Assembly (NCBI GenBank): GCA_964019335.1 | Contig: OZ025712.1 | Coordinates: 320,705-384,704, forward strand | DNA length: 64,000 bases | Source of the DNA: Diplonema japonicum | Taxonomy: Eukaryota; Euglenozoa; Diplonemea; Diplonemida; Diplonemidae | Direction: 5' to 3' | Shown here: in pieces, positions 32,925-43,155 of the stretch | How the letters are laid out: each line of letters opens with the position of its first letter | How positions within the stretch are numbered: the first letter of the stretch is position 1 | Notes under the pieces: model-generated | Database searches by the model: none | The model's input: only the letters and a program-made list of their open reading frames with translations | What the model was told of the DNA's origin: nothing | Translations under genes and position numbers: made by a program

Positions 32925-34313
32925 TCAAGGTGGTGTCAAGGGTCCCAGCAACGGACTGAGGAACTCTAGCTCGCCATTCGGCACCGGTAGATGGATAGAA
33001 TTCGTCGCTTCCTCTTGCAAAGCATTCTTCAAGGCCGTCCCTTGTATGTCTTCCACCAGATTGTCCTCGACCGTGTTCCCATTAAGAAGCTGGTGGCTGT
33101 TTTCAAACGAGCGCATACCGTACTCGTTACCCACAATGGTGTTCCCTTTGATACGGACCTGCGAGTTTCCGTAAAAAACAAGACCCCCCCTGCCGCAGTC
33201 GGTGACGGTATTTCCGTCAATAGTTCCAAGGGAAAAATCGTTGATGTCAGCGCCTCCGAGATTTGCTTTTGAAACGGTATTTCCTTCGAAATAAAATCTT
33301 GTGTGGTGGCGGGTGAATAATCCGCATGAATCAAGATTGTCGAACGAGCAGTTTCTGACGGTTGCGGTTGCACTGTCTCTTAAAAACACTCCGGAACCTT
33401 TAATATCGTGAATTTTTGAATTGAGTAAATGAAGTGATGCCTCATCAACCATGTTTATCCCGTTCCCGGGAGATCTTGAAGATAGGTCGCAGTGGTCGAT
33501 CATAACGGAGGATTTCCCTTTCGCTTCCATTAGGCATATTCCAAATGGGCTGGTTTCTCGGAGGGTGAGGTTGCGCAGAGCTCCTCCGCCGCTTCCTGAA
33601 AACACAACAGTTGGATGATTTTCGGTCGTTGTTATCACGATATCACCCTTGGCGCCTTCCCCGTAGAATTCCAAACGTTTCGTTGTAAAAATACATTCTT
33701 CGTACCTCCCTGGCAATATTACAATTCGATCACCCGACACAGCAGCTGCAACTGCGGTACCGATCGTGGTGTATGGGGTGTCTTTATCTTGCGACACTAC
33801 CAAAGATGTACAATTAAATGCAATGCGGCGTAGGCCGGGAAGGCCGTAGAATTCCGCTTCTCTTGCAATGCTTGCAGCTGCTTCTTTTGATATTCCTTTC
33901 AGCCCGGCGAAGTTTTCCTTTGATACGTATTCTGAAATAATTTGTATGTGGGTGGGGTCTCTGTCAATGATGAAAGGTTGTTTCCCTCGGCTTTCTAGCA
34001 GTGCGTCGAAAAGAGTATAGCTTTCTGTTGTTCTGTTGATGGTCAGCCGGAGTTCTGCGCCTCCCACTATGAGGTGTAAGGTGCGTTGTTTCTTGTTGGT
34101 CTGCCCGTAGAGGGAACTTTCTCTTTCAACAAGTTCCTCGCGTTTTCGCTTGTATTGGGTTTTGTGTTGTTTTTCTTCTTCTTCTGCGTTCGCAACCCGC
34201 TCGCTGAACGAGCTTTCCAAGCTTTCGTAAAATTTCCGCAGGGTCGAGATTAGTTTTTTTGGGTCTTCTTCTTCCTCTTGAATGCGGCCGCGCTTTCTCC
34301 GGGGGGAGTACAT
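32925..34313 (-). CDS. BTB/T1-domain protein with right-handed beta-helix repeats
   Basis: The protein has 462 residues in one exon. Residues 1-75 are basic then coiled coil. Residues 78-175 resemble a KCTD-type BTB/T1 domain: LHLIVGGAELRLTINRTT, then YTLFDALLESRG, FIIDRDPTHIQIISEYV and ...EAEFYGLPGL. From residue 190 a pectin-lyase-like beta-helix runs to about 440, with IVILPGRYEE followed by PbH1-type turns such as GNTVTDCGRGGLVFYGNSQV and IKGNTIVGNEYGM. The pairing recalls FBXO11, where an F-box is linked to PbH1 repeats, so a CUL3-adaptor role is a fair inference. The ATG is preceded by 12 A. Confidence 0.8.
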   Translation of the reverse strand: MYSPRRKRGRIQEEEEDPKKLISTLRKFYESLESSFSERVANAEEEEKQHKTQYKRKREELVERESSLYGQTNKKQRTLHLIVGGAELRLTINRTTESYTLFDALLESRGKQPFIIDRDPTHIQIISEYVSKENFAGLKGISKEAAASIAREAEFYGLPGLRRIAFNCTSLVVSQDKDTPYTTIGTAVAAAVSGDRIVILPGRYEECIFTTKRLEFYGEGAKGDIVITTTENHPTVVFSGSGGGALRNLTLRETSPFGICLMEAKGKSSVMIDHCDLSSRSPGNGINMVDEASLHLLNSKIHDIKGSGVFLRDSATATVRNCSFDNLDSCGLFTRHHTRFYFEGNTVSKANLGGADINDFSLGTIDGNTVTDCGRGGLVFYGNSQVRIKGNTIVGNEYGMRSFENSHQLLNGNTVEDNLVEDIQGTALKNALQEEATNSIHLPVPNGELEFLSPLLGPLTPP

Positions 34314-35267
34314 TTTTTTTTTTTTCCCCTTCCTTTTTCTTGAATTGTATAAATAATTTTTATAAAAAAAAAATTTTTTTTTTTAAAATAAACAAAAAAA
34401 AAAGATTTTGGGTGGGGTCGGGAGTGTGGAAATAATAATAAATAAAGAAGTAAATTCCGGCAGGTGTGACTAAAGAAAAAGGGAGGGGGGGGAGGGGGAA
34501 ATATGAAAAAAAAAAACACTTGGATGGGGTAAAAAAAAATGAAATGAAAATACTGTAAAACAGTAAAGTAAAAAAAAAAGAAATATAAGCTCCCTTTTTT
34601 GTTTTGTTCCCCTTTTTTATTTTCTCGTTTTTTTTTTTTTTTTTCCCTTCCTCTTTTTTTTTTTGTTTTGTTTCATTCTGTGGTTCCACCGTAGAACCGC
34701 AGGAATGAAAAAAAATAAAAAAGTTTTAAAGAACATAAAAATAGGGACCTTCAGGTGCCCTATTATCATTATTTTTCATTTGCAGTACTTTTCGAGGGGC
34801 GAAAAGGGAAAAATAAAGAGAAAAAGCACACTTGTTGTATTAGCAAATTGAATATAAGCCTTCTCGCTTTACCAGATTTTGTACTTCTTTTGGGGGGGTT
34901 TTTTTTTCTTTCCCTCCCTCTTCATTTTCTTTTTTTTTTCCCTGTTTTCCCATTCTGTGATCCCTTCATCGTGGTTGTAAAAAAAAAAAAAATTGGAGAA
35001 AAAAAAAAAAGAAACAGAAATGAGTAAGAAAAAAAAAATTGGAAAAAAAAAGGGGTGGAGAAAAAAAAAATGAAAATCGGGTGGGGTTGGGTTAAAAAAA
35101 AAAAATCCCAGGGGAAAAAAAAGAAAAAATGGGGGGGGGGAGTGGGAAGGAATGAGTAATACATTGAATAAAGAAAAAAAGGGGAAATTTGTCCGTTACC
35201 TCTCTAATCTTTTTTTTTTTTTTTTTTTGAAAAATTTTTTTTTCCATTTTTTTTTTAAATATTTTTT
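34314..35267. other. homopolymer-rich spacer
   Basis: The 954 bases are dominated by A-, T- and G-runs. A short imperfect hairpin (GGTTCCACCGTAGAACC, near 34682) and a TTTGCAG at about 34780 on the plus strand are the only non-repetitive signals. I see no gene. Confidence 0.5.
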
Positions 35268-35333
35268 TTAGATCAGGCCCCTTTCGGCCTTCATTTCAAG
35301 GCGGAGCTTGGCGACAGTGGCGATGCTCTCCCT

Positions 35334-35372
<39 letters not shown>

Positions 35373-35793
35373 CCAAACACCTGGCCCTCCTCTCCGCGTG
35401 CTCGGTGGGGTACTGGCAAAGGGTGCCGTCGGTTGCCCACCTGAAACGAACCTCAGACTCTGTCTCGTCGTACTCGGTCCCATCGTATCTCGAATTGTCA
35501 GAAATCCAAGGACCCATTTCGCTGTCTACCCTGCGGTACCCGAAGTCGTAAAAGACGTAAGCGGCCTCAATTGGGATGAAGAAGAAGATAATCCACCCTG
35601 ACCTCTCCAGAATGGACCTCATGATCCCGTGGTGCCAGTATCCAAGGAAGTAAGGGTTAGCACCAAACTGCTTCGGCCCTGCTCCGTGTCTGGTAGAACA
35701 ATCGTAGTTGCTGGTGAAAGTCCTCTTCTGGTTCTTTAGCCCTCTTGCGGCTCTTGCCGCCGCAGCACCAAGCCTCATGGTGACTCCAAACAT
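35268..35793 (-). CDS. small mitochondrial-type membrane protein, two exons
   Basis: Exons 35793-35381 and 35331-35268 join across a 49-nt intron (GTGTTT, A-run of more than 30, ACAG) to give 158 residues. The start MFGVTMRLGAAAARAARGLK is Arg/Ala-rich and lacks acidic residues, a good mitochondrial presequence. One membrane helix follows (about 65-85, GWIIFFFIPIEAAYVFYDFG), then an acidic and a basic stretch. The arrangement fits a small accessory subunit of a respiratory complex or ATP synthase, but I do not recognise the family. Seven A and a C-run precede the ATG. Confidence 0.65.
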
Positions 35794-36579
35794 TTTTTTT
35801 CCCCCCCTTTTCTTGTGGGTGTGTTTTGGGGGAAAAAAAAAAAAAAAAAGAAAAATTGAAAAAAAAAAATTGTGGTGCGTAGTCTTTCCGTTGTTTTTTT
35901 TTTTTTTTTTTTTTTTTTTTTCTCCTTTCAGAAAGACAGGAAATGAGAGAGAACGAAAAACGGGAGGATGGGAAAGATACTATTACTAACCGTATTTCTT
36001 TTTTTTTTTTTTTTAAACGGTCCAAAAGAAGGCCAAAAAAAAAATTGTTTTTCTATAAAGTCAGGCGGCGGCAAAGGCCATTAACTAAGAACCCTCTTCT
36101 TTTTTTTTGAAATACGGTACAAAAAAGAGAAAAAAAACAAAGAAGAAAAAAAAACACCCCCCGAAGGTAAGGGAGGGAGAAAACAAAGGCGGAAAAAGTA
36201 AAGAGAAGAAAAAAGAAAAAAAAAAGAAAAAAAAACTAAGCTCTTTTTTTCCCGCTCGTGCGCACAAACAAATGGAGCGCCAGTTTTTTTTTTTTTTTTT
36301 TTTCCCCTTTTTTTCTTCTTCTTTCTCTTTCTTCATAACATTTTCTTCTTCTTTTTTTTTTTTTTTTTTTTTTTTTTTGCTCTTAAAAAATACTTTTTCG
36401 AAGCTTTTTTTTTTTCGAAGGGGAGAAGGAGGGAAAAAAATCCTATTTCTTTTTAAAAAAAATATAAAAAAATTCGGTGCATGCACACACGAAGCACGTT
36501 TTTTTAAACAGAATCTTCTCAACCTCATCATCCCCCCTCTTTTTTTTTTTTCTTCTTTCTTTCCAACCTCTCTTCAAAA
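35794..36579. other. homopolymer-rich spacer
   Basis: The 786 bases consist of A-, T- and purine-rich runs with no protein-like frame on either strand. Confidence 0.5.
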
Positions 36580-37646
36580 TCACCCTCCAATCTTAACCAT
36601 GGGACGATTTTCGCCTGAATGGCTAGCCAACGTCTCAATAGTGTGCCCCCCGAGAGAAGCCTGTTTACCATCAACTATCTCTGAAATTCGTTGCATGACA
36701 TCTATGTCAGAAGCATTGGTCCGTAAGAGCTGGATTTTTTTTTTCTTTTTTTTTTTTTTTTTTTTTTCCATACTTGCAAGATACTTCTTTCGTTGCTATC
36801 GAACAAACACACTTTAACCTGACCGTCCGCAAGTAAGCGCATCCTGTTGCACCCACCGCAGAACTGTGATGTCATGGTGGTGATGAAGCCTACGGAACCG
36901 ACCCAATCATCACAAGAATATCGCTTTGAAACATCTCCCCGTTGCCCCTGTATCCCCTGAAGCTTCACATCTAAGCCTTGTTCGATAGAGTCGAAAATCG
37001 ACATCCAAGGAACCAGCATATCTGACGACCAGGAGTTAGAGTTGAAAGGCATGTACTCGATGAACCGCACCTCGATGGGCAACGTTTTCGCAAGATTGGC
37101 AAAAGCTACAACTTCGTCATCGTTTTGCCCACGCATCACTACACAATTCACCTTTGTTGTAAGCCCTGCATCGATCGACTGATGCAGTGCTTTAAAAACC
37201 TTTTCAAACCCATTTCTCCGCGTGATGAACTGATATTTCGCCTCCACAAGGGTGTCCAGTGATATATTTACATGGGTTACACCGTGCTCCTTCATGATAG
37301 GGATTTTTCTTGAAAGTTTGATGCCGTTCGTGGTGATGCACAGCTTGTCTAAGTCGAGCTCTCCCAGTCCTTGGATCACGTTGTCGAAGTCTTTCCGAAT
37401 AAGAGGCTCGCCTCCGGTTAGCCGGATTTTCTTGACTCCCATGTCCCTGAATATTCTGCTAGCTTTTAATAGTTCACCTGTCGTCATCAAATCCTCGTTT
37501 GGGGTGAGATCCACGCCTTCGCTTGGCATGCAGTACTGGCATCTCAGGTTGCACCTCTCGGTCAGACTAATCCGCAGGTAATCGTGAAACCTGCCGAATG
37601 TGTCGGAGAGCAACGATTTTGTCACGCGGGGGGTAGGGGGCTTCAT
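36580..37646 (-). CDS. MOCS1A/MoaA-type GTP 3',8-cyclase, two exons
   Basis: This radical-SAM enzyme carries out the first step of molybdenum cofactor synthesis, together with MoaC. Exon 1 (37646-36774) has the radical SAM cluster motif CNLRCQYC, the SAM-binding LTGGEPLIR, TTNG and the C-terminal cluster ligands CGGCNRMRL...VC. A 44-nt intron (GTATGG, A-runs, CCAG) leads to exon 2 (36729-36580), which ends NRPMVKIGG. The C-terminal Gly-Gly is required in this family, and it confirms the splice. Length is 340 residues, typical. The start at 37646 follows an A-rich leader; an in-frame ATG at 37703 would add 19 Lys/Thr-rich residues. MoaC is not in this window. Confidence 0.93.
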
Positions 37647-37865
37647 TTCCCTTTTTTTTTTTGTTTTTGTTTTTGTTTCGTTGAGTCGAAGAATTTTATG
37701 CAAAAAAAAAAAAAAAGAAAATAGGGGGAAAAAAAAAAACTAGAAAGAAAATAATGCGGTGCTTAACAGTACCACCCCCATGGTTTGGGGGTATTTTTTT
37801 TTTTTTTTTTTTTGTTTTTGTTTTACCCGTTCCTTCTTCCTATTGTCAGAGGGAGCGGATTCAAA

Positions 37866-37905
<40 letters not shown>

Positions 37906-37937
37906 TAGAGATGAAAGGGGGAGTGGAGGGTCGGTCA

Positions 37938-38363
37938 CTAGTTCTTCTTCTTCTTCTTGCTCTTCTTGTCAGAAGACTCTCCTCCAAAGTAACCAACGGC
38001 GGTGGCGCCAGCAGCAAGGGCGTGGGTCGCAAGCTCTTTGGGAAGCTGCATCTTCACAGCCGCCATGACAGCCTTGGAGCTCAAAGTCTTCACTTGTGCG
38101 TGGGTGGTGAGGCGCCCTGCCTCCCCAGCGAGCCTGTCGAACAGGTCCACCACAAAGGAGTTCACGATCGCCATCCCCTTCGCTGTGATCTGCACCTTGC
38201 TGCTTTTGGTGTCCTGCGTCCTCATCAGCCTGTGGATGTACATGTTGTAGCTCGTGTAGCTCGCCTTCTTCCTCCTCTTCTCACCGTCATCCTCCTTCTT
38301 CACCTTCTTTTCCTTCTTCTCTTTCTTCTGCTTCCTCGACTTCACAGGGGATGACGAAAGCAT
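37938..38363 (-). CDS. histone H2B, divergent
   Basis: This 141-residue protein has a Lys-rich tail (residues 1-40, KKEKKEKKVKKEDDGEKRRK) followed by a histone fold: TSYNMYIHRLM, AKGMAIVNSFVVDLFDRLAG, EAGRLTTHAQVKTLSSKAVM and LPKELATHALAAGATAV. These align with H2B alpha-1 to alpha-C. It is divergent. The L1 region is longer (QDTKSSKVQITA) and the alpha-C KHAVSEGTKAV is THALAAGATAV. A further basic tail (DKKSKKKKKN) follows. No intron is present, and I see no replication-type histone 3' hairpin after the stop. The ATG has an A-run 3 bases upstream. Confidence 0.88.
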   Translation of the reverse strand: MLSSSPVKSRKQKKEKKEKKVKKEDDGEKRRKKASYTSYNMYIHRLMRTQDTKSSKVQITAKGMAIVNSFVVDLFDRLAGEAGRLTTHAQVKTLSSKAVMAAVKMQLPKELATHALAAGATAVGYFGGESSDKKSKKKKKN

Positions 38364-38687
38364 ATTTTTTTTTGTCTTTTTGCAAACTGTGAAACATGGT
38401 GTTTGGTCAATCTTTATTATAAAAAAAAAGAGGAAATTGGCACGAAGCGGCACCACCACACCAAGAGGGGGCGGTAGTTACAAAAGTGTGTGTGTGTGTG
38501 TGGGTGGGGGGGGGCAACTCCCTCATGTACCTATGTCGTAAGACAAGTAGTTAAGAGATTCTGGGGGCAGCGCAGGCGAGCCTGCATGAAGGGGTGCGTC
38601 GAATTCCCTTCGTAACAAACTTCCCTCCTAGGCACATCGCCTGAGTGCCTCTGTAGAATTTTCACCAAAAAATGCGTGGTAAAGAGA

Positions 38688-39568
38688 ATGCATCCAACGA
38701 AGCACTTCTAAGACAACAAACGACGTGGGGCCCACCTAAAGGAACAGCACGCCCTGCAAGCCGTCTGTTCTTCACACAGAAAAAACGCTCTCAGGACAGT
38801 TGAACAGGCAGGTCTATGGTCCTCATGAGAAGACACCCCAGAGTAACGGCGAATTGTTTGTTTCAGTGTTTATTTAATCCAACTGTAATCTGCTGTATTC
38901 TCAGCGGGCCGAAGCTCTCAGACATTAAACCACAGATGATGTGTCATCACTTTACATTCCTGTCAATGCATCCAACGAAGCACTTCTAAGACAACAAACG
39001 ACGTGGGGCCCACCTAAAGGAACAGCACGCCCTGCAAGCCGTCTGTTCTTTCACACAGAAAAAAAACGCTCTCGGGACAGTTGAACAGGGTCACAGCACC
39101 ATGCAGGCTGTGCCCATGCCTGATGAACCTTTACTTTTTGCTATGGAGAGAAAAGTGCTCGGTTTTCAGTGTTTATTTAATCCAACTGTAATCTGTTGTA
39201 TTCTCAGCGAGCCGAAGCTCTCAGACATTAAACCACAGATGATGTGTCATCACTTTACATTCCTGTCAATGCATCCAACAAAACACTTCTAAGACAACAA
39301 ACGACGTGGGGCCCACCTAAAGGAACAGCACGCCCTGCAAGCCGTCTGTAGTTACAGGCAGAGTTTTGACCATTTGGACTGGGCTGCCTCGGGACAGTTG
39401 AACAGGTCGTGCCCATGCCTGATGGACCTTTCGAAGATTTGAGGTGACCATTTTGGTTTTCTTTATTTGTTTATTTGTATCAGCGTTTATTTAATCCAAC
39501 TGTAATCTGTTGTATTCTCAGCGGGCCGAAGCTCTCAGACATTAAACCACAGATGATGTGTCATCACT
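38688..39568. repeat. tandem array of about 280-300 bp units, three copies
   Basis: Two blocks alternate. Block A (starts ATGCATCCAACGAAGCACTT) occurs at 38688, 38966 and 39269. Block B (starts TTTATTTAATCCAACTG) occurs near 38866, 39168 and 39486. The copies differ slightly, and the third has lost and gained a few dozen bases. No gene is present; the array occupies the 1.6 kb between the H2B and NAK-kinase genes. Confidence 0.88.
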
Positions 39569-39732
39569 TTCCCAATTCTAAAGGGCCACAAACCAGAACC
39601 TGACGTGATGGGGTTCTCCAAGTTGCAGGGATGCCTTAAACCGCCGTAGGGCAAGACCAAAAAGCGGTTTTAATGGGCCAAAAAAAGGTAAATTGGGCAT
39701 GACGGAAAATGAGGACCTCATGCCAAGTGATG

Positions 39733-39779
39733 ATCAAGTCCACCACAAAGGACCCATCCCTTCGCCGTGATCTACACCT
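39733..39779 (-). pseudogene. decayed histone H2B fragment
   Basis: On the minus strand about 47 bases match H2B coding sequence (38150-38200): GATCACGGCGAAGGG and CCTTTGTGGTGGACTTG correspond to the ITAKGM and SFVVDLF regions. A small deletion lies between them and there is a stop (TAG) just before. It is a relic of a second H2B copy at the edge of the tandem array. Confidence 0.55.
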
Positions 39780-39988
39780 GTCTGGTCAGGAAAACAGCTG
39801 CAGGCACACTCACCCTTCGCTCCCCTTCTTCGAGCTCGTCTGCAAGGGCATCTTGAGTGGGGTGAGTGTAGCTGTGGTGCGGTTAGCGGAATAATTGAGC
39901 GAAACTAAATCAGAACAAAAAGAAATCACGCAAAACAGCCTACTTACTTATTTCTTCTTTTTTTTAGCACCTCTTTTCATTTTCTTCA

Positions 39989-41421
39989 CTACCGCGCTGA
40001 AGGAGTGCTGAAAAGTTCATCAAGCTCAGTTCCGGTGCATCTCTGCTGCGGTTGTTGGGCACTGTTTTTGGTTTCCCCCCCACCCCCCTTTCTCCCCCCT
40101 CCTTACCTGGTAAAAGGAACAGAAGGCGGAGGAAACGCAGACGGTTGGGCTTGTGCTTGCGCCTGTTTATTAAGTTTCTCCCTAAGCCCGGCTTTCATAC
40201 GTTACACAAAGCATCAAGGGGGGACTGCGTGGGGAAGAGCTGTTCAAAACTGTTGCCGGAAGAAGCCGGGGGAAAGAGAGGTTGCTGTTGAAACTGGTTT
40301 TGTTGTTGTTGTTGGGGCGAGCAGTGTTGCTGCTGTTGGGGCGGACAGTGTTGCTGCGTGGGGGGTTGAAACTGCTGGAAGAGGTTTTGTTCAGCTTTGG
40401 GTGCGGGGGGCTTCTTCTTCTCATCCTCAGCCCACTCCAACATATCAAAGAGACCCTTGCCCTGCGCCTTGGGCTTCGGCTGTGCAGGCGCAACAGCGGC
40501 AGGTTCCTGAGCACCCACCGACGACAACGAAGGATGCTGGGGTTGCGTCCCGACCGTCTCCTTCGCAATACTAGGGAGATTAAGCAAAACACTGCACCGC
40601 TTGTGAATCATGTATGCAGATGGACGCGTGGAGGCATCCTTGTTGAGAATCCATCGGATGAGCTCTGTGACATTTGTTGAGTACGAAGAACTGCTGGGCA
40701 GCGTGTAGGACCCTTTTGTGATGGCCGAAGTCGATTCAGGAAAAGGAAGCTCGAAGAAGCACACCATGAACAGGATAACCCCTAGGGCCCAATCATCCAC
40801 TCGTTGGTCGATGCGCTGCTGGGACATGAGGTTGCACTGTTCAGGTGCACGGTAAGCTAGCGTCGTCCTCCTGTTGAGATCCTCCTCAACGTACATAAAG
40901 TCCTTCCCAGTCCGGCACAGGTAGGAGTGTGTGGTGGTTGACCCGAAATCGCAAAGCTTGAAACGGCTGTTTTCGTACCCTAGGATGTTTTCAACTTTCA
41001 TGTCTCGGTGTGCAATGGGGGTCCGTTGTGCATGGAGCTCCGCCACACCACCTGAGACGTCTCTGAGGATTTTTAAAACGGTGTCCTCTGAGAATTTCTT
41101 GCCGCGCTGTAGCATCTTGTTGATTAGCGCAATCATGTTTCCGTGGACGGCCATGGGCATCACTGCCAAGATGCATACGGCCCCGCTTTTTCTTCCCACA
41201 TCTGACCCGACGCAGTTGACGAGCCCGTCATGGCGGAGCTCTTTCAGGATCTGAACCTCTCTCTTCGCGGCCTCGACGTCCTCCTGTTCTACAGCGGAGC
41301 TCTTCTTAATCGCAACCATCGACCCGTCGCCGCTCCTCGCCGCGTACACTATTGCGTAGGAGCCTTCACCAAGCTTCTTCATCACTGTGTAAGGCCGGCC
41401 TCCCACAAATATCTCCGTCAT
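39989..41421 (-). CDS. NAK-family (AAK1/GAK/Ark1-like) Ser/Thr kinase, three exons
   Basis: In animals and yeast this family phosphorylates clathrin adaptors and controls endocytosis and actin. Exon 1 (41421-40201) holds the kinase domain (residues 10-290): GEGSYAIVY, VAIKK, HRDMKVENIL and the family-typical CDFGSTTTHSY, then APEQ. Exons 2 (40162-40107) and 3 (40061-39989) follow introns of 38 and 45 nt. They extend a Gln/Pro-rich tail to 449 residues. The tail has LFDMLEWAEDE and ends ELDELFSTPSAR, resembling short acidic clathrin or AP2 binding motifs. Without splicing the frame stops at 40195. Eight A and a G/C-run precede the start. Confidence 0.88.
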
Positions 41422-41982
41422 TTTTTTTTGGGGGGGGCTTTTTTTCTTCTTTTTCTGTTGTGTATTTTGTGTTTGGGGGAAAAAAAAAGAGGGGGAGGGA
41501 AATGCTTAAGACAAGGAAAAAAAAGAGAGAAGTAAAAAAAAAAAAAAAAATCGATCAACTCAAACGGGCTCAGTACGATCACCAAGTGCACCGGGGTGTT
41601 CGTGCTCAAACGACATTGGAGTGAGCTTCTAACCTGTGCAGCACTACCTCTCAGGTATAGCGTGCTTTTTTTTTTTCCTTTTTTTTTTTCCCCTTTTTTT
41701 TTTTTCCATGTTACCCCCGTTTTTTGAGAGGTCTGCTTGTGCCTAGGTGACAGTTGCTCTGCAGCTTGGCAGTGCGATATGCGACAGCCGGTCAAAGTTT
41801 GCCTAATTCTTGTCTCTCCACCGAGCACAGACTTTCCTGAAGTGACTCGCTTAAGGGGAAGTGTCGTCACGCACCTAGACCTGACCAAAAGGTCTTGCTG
41901 CCCCTTTAAAAAAAAAAAAAAAAAAACGGGAATTAAAATAATGGGAAAGGGTGGGAAAAAAAAAAAAAAAAAAAAAAACTCT
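41422..41982. other. spacer between two kinase genes with two non-repetitive islands
   Basis: Islands at 41550-41665 and 41720-41910 have normal composition in a background of A/T runs. The second ends in the hairpin GACCTGACCAAAAGGTC. Neither matches a tRNA, 5S rRNA or U1-U6 sequence that I can recall, and neither has a convincing frame. They may be unannotated ncRNA or old repeats. Confidence 0.35.
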
Positions 41983-43155
41983 TTATTCACCGACAAAACT
42001 CTTCAATCTCTCTAAAGGATCACCTTGGAGCGAGTCGAAATCAAACAGCTCCGCACCAGGCTCGTCTTCGGGATCGTGATAGTCAAAGTCCTCTCGGGTG
42101 AAATATTCGTGCGATATGAATTTCTCCACAGACGTACGTAAGGAAGGGTCCCAGCAGAGGAGCTGCGTGACGAGGTTGAGCTCTACACTCGACGAAGATG
42201 GCCCCAGATGGGAGGAAAGGGCAGGCGGTTCGGTATCCACAAGAATTTTGTTGATGAATTCCTGGGACGTCTCCGTGAGGTACTCTTCAATAAATGAAAC
42301 GGTTGGCGGGCCGAGGAGCTTGGACATGAGCAAGAGCTGTGCAGCGGGGCCCTTTTCATCCTTGAAAATCTCGGTACCGGTGACCAACTCAGCAAGAACA
42401 CATCCAGTTGACCACAGGTCAATACCACGCAGTAGTTCCTGCTTTTTTAAATTCGATCCTTCCAAACCATAAGGACACAGCTGGTCATCTCTCGTGAGTG
42501 CCTCCGGAGGGACGTACCAGCGTGTGGTGACCCATCTGGTGTTGGTCATCATGGGGTGATCTATGCCTCTGCCGGAACCTAGATCGCAGATTGAAAGGTA
42601 GTATGTCCCGTCCTGTTCCTTGATTAGAAGATTTGCAGGTTTGATGTCACGATGGACGCATCCAGCAGAGTGGATGCACTTTAGACCCCGAAGGAGTTGG
42701 TAGATGAGGAGCGCTCTGTGTTCTTCCGTCAGAACCCACTTCTCTTCCAAAACATTTTTTAGATTTGTGGTGTACAGTTCTGTAATCAGGTACACGTGTT
42801 CGTACAGACCGTGGGGGACGAGGATGTCTAATATTTTTAAGATGTTCCCGTGGGCTCCGTCATCGTCCTCATAGGTGCGGGTCACCTTGCAGCTGAAGTG
42901 TTTCAGGATCGCTACTTCTCTCAGGCAGCTTTTTGTTTTTTCTTCGGTTTGGAATACGTTTTTTACCTTCTTCACTGCGACCTCCATGTCTTTTTCTCTG
43001 TCGTAGCCCATGGCGACGCACCCGAAGGCTCCCCACCCCAGCGCTTTTTCCCCTTTTATTTCGTACCTTTCACTCATTTCAAAACCTTCTGTATCTGAAC
43101 CAAACAGGTCGGGTCTTCCCGGAACCTTCACTGGGTATATAGTGTACTTTTGCAT
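41983..43155 (-). CDS. MAPK-like CMGC protein kinase with altered activation loop
   Basis: This is a 390-residue kinase in one exon. Motifs seen are GWGAFGCV (glycine loop), VAVKKVK, HRDIKPANLL (catalytic loop), CDLGSGRG (DFG is DLG here), and TTRWYVPPEAL, matching the MAPK/CDK-type TRWYRAPE. The usual MAPK TxY dual-phosphorylation site should sit just before this, but the segment reads MMTNTRWVTTRWY, so no TxY is present. Residues 1-30 are an extension; the C-terminus is acidic (YHDPEDEPGAELFDFD). It may act outside classical MAPK cascades. Eight A abut the ATG. Confidence 0.85.
   Translation of the reverse strand: MQKYTIYPVKVPGRPDLFGSDTEGFEMSERYEIKGEKALGWGAFGCVAMGYDREKDMEVAVKKVKNVFQTEEKTKSCLREVAILKHFSCKVTRTYEDDDGAHGNILKILDILVPHGLYEHVYLITELYTTNLKNVLEEKWVLTEEHRALLIYQLLRGLKCIHSAGCVHRDIKPANLLIKEQDGTYYLSICDLGSGRGIDHPMMTNTRWVTTRWYVPPEALTRDDQLCPYGLEGSNLKKQELLRGIDLWSTGCVLAELVTGTEIFKDEKGPAAQLLLMSKLLGPPTVSFIEEYLTETSQEFINKILVDTEPPALSSHLGPSSSSVELNLVTQLLCWDPSLRTSVEKFISHEYFTREDFDYHDPEDEPGAELFDFDSLQGDPLERLKSFVGE

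Noticed and set aside
38650-39570. Possible CRISPR-like array because of regularly spaced repeats
   Set aside because: The units are about 280-300 bp, with only three copies and similar rather than unique spacers, in a eukaryote. It is a tandem duplication.
40005-40574. A 189-residue plus-strand frame
   Set aside because: It is antisense to the NAK-kinase Gln/Pro-rich tail exons, which are supported by splice phase.
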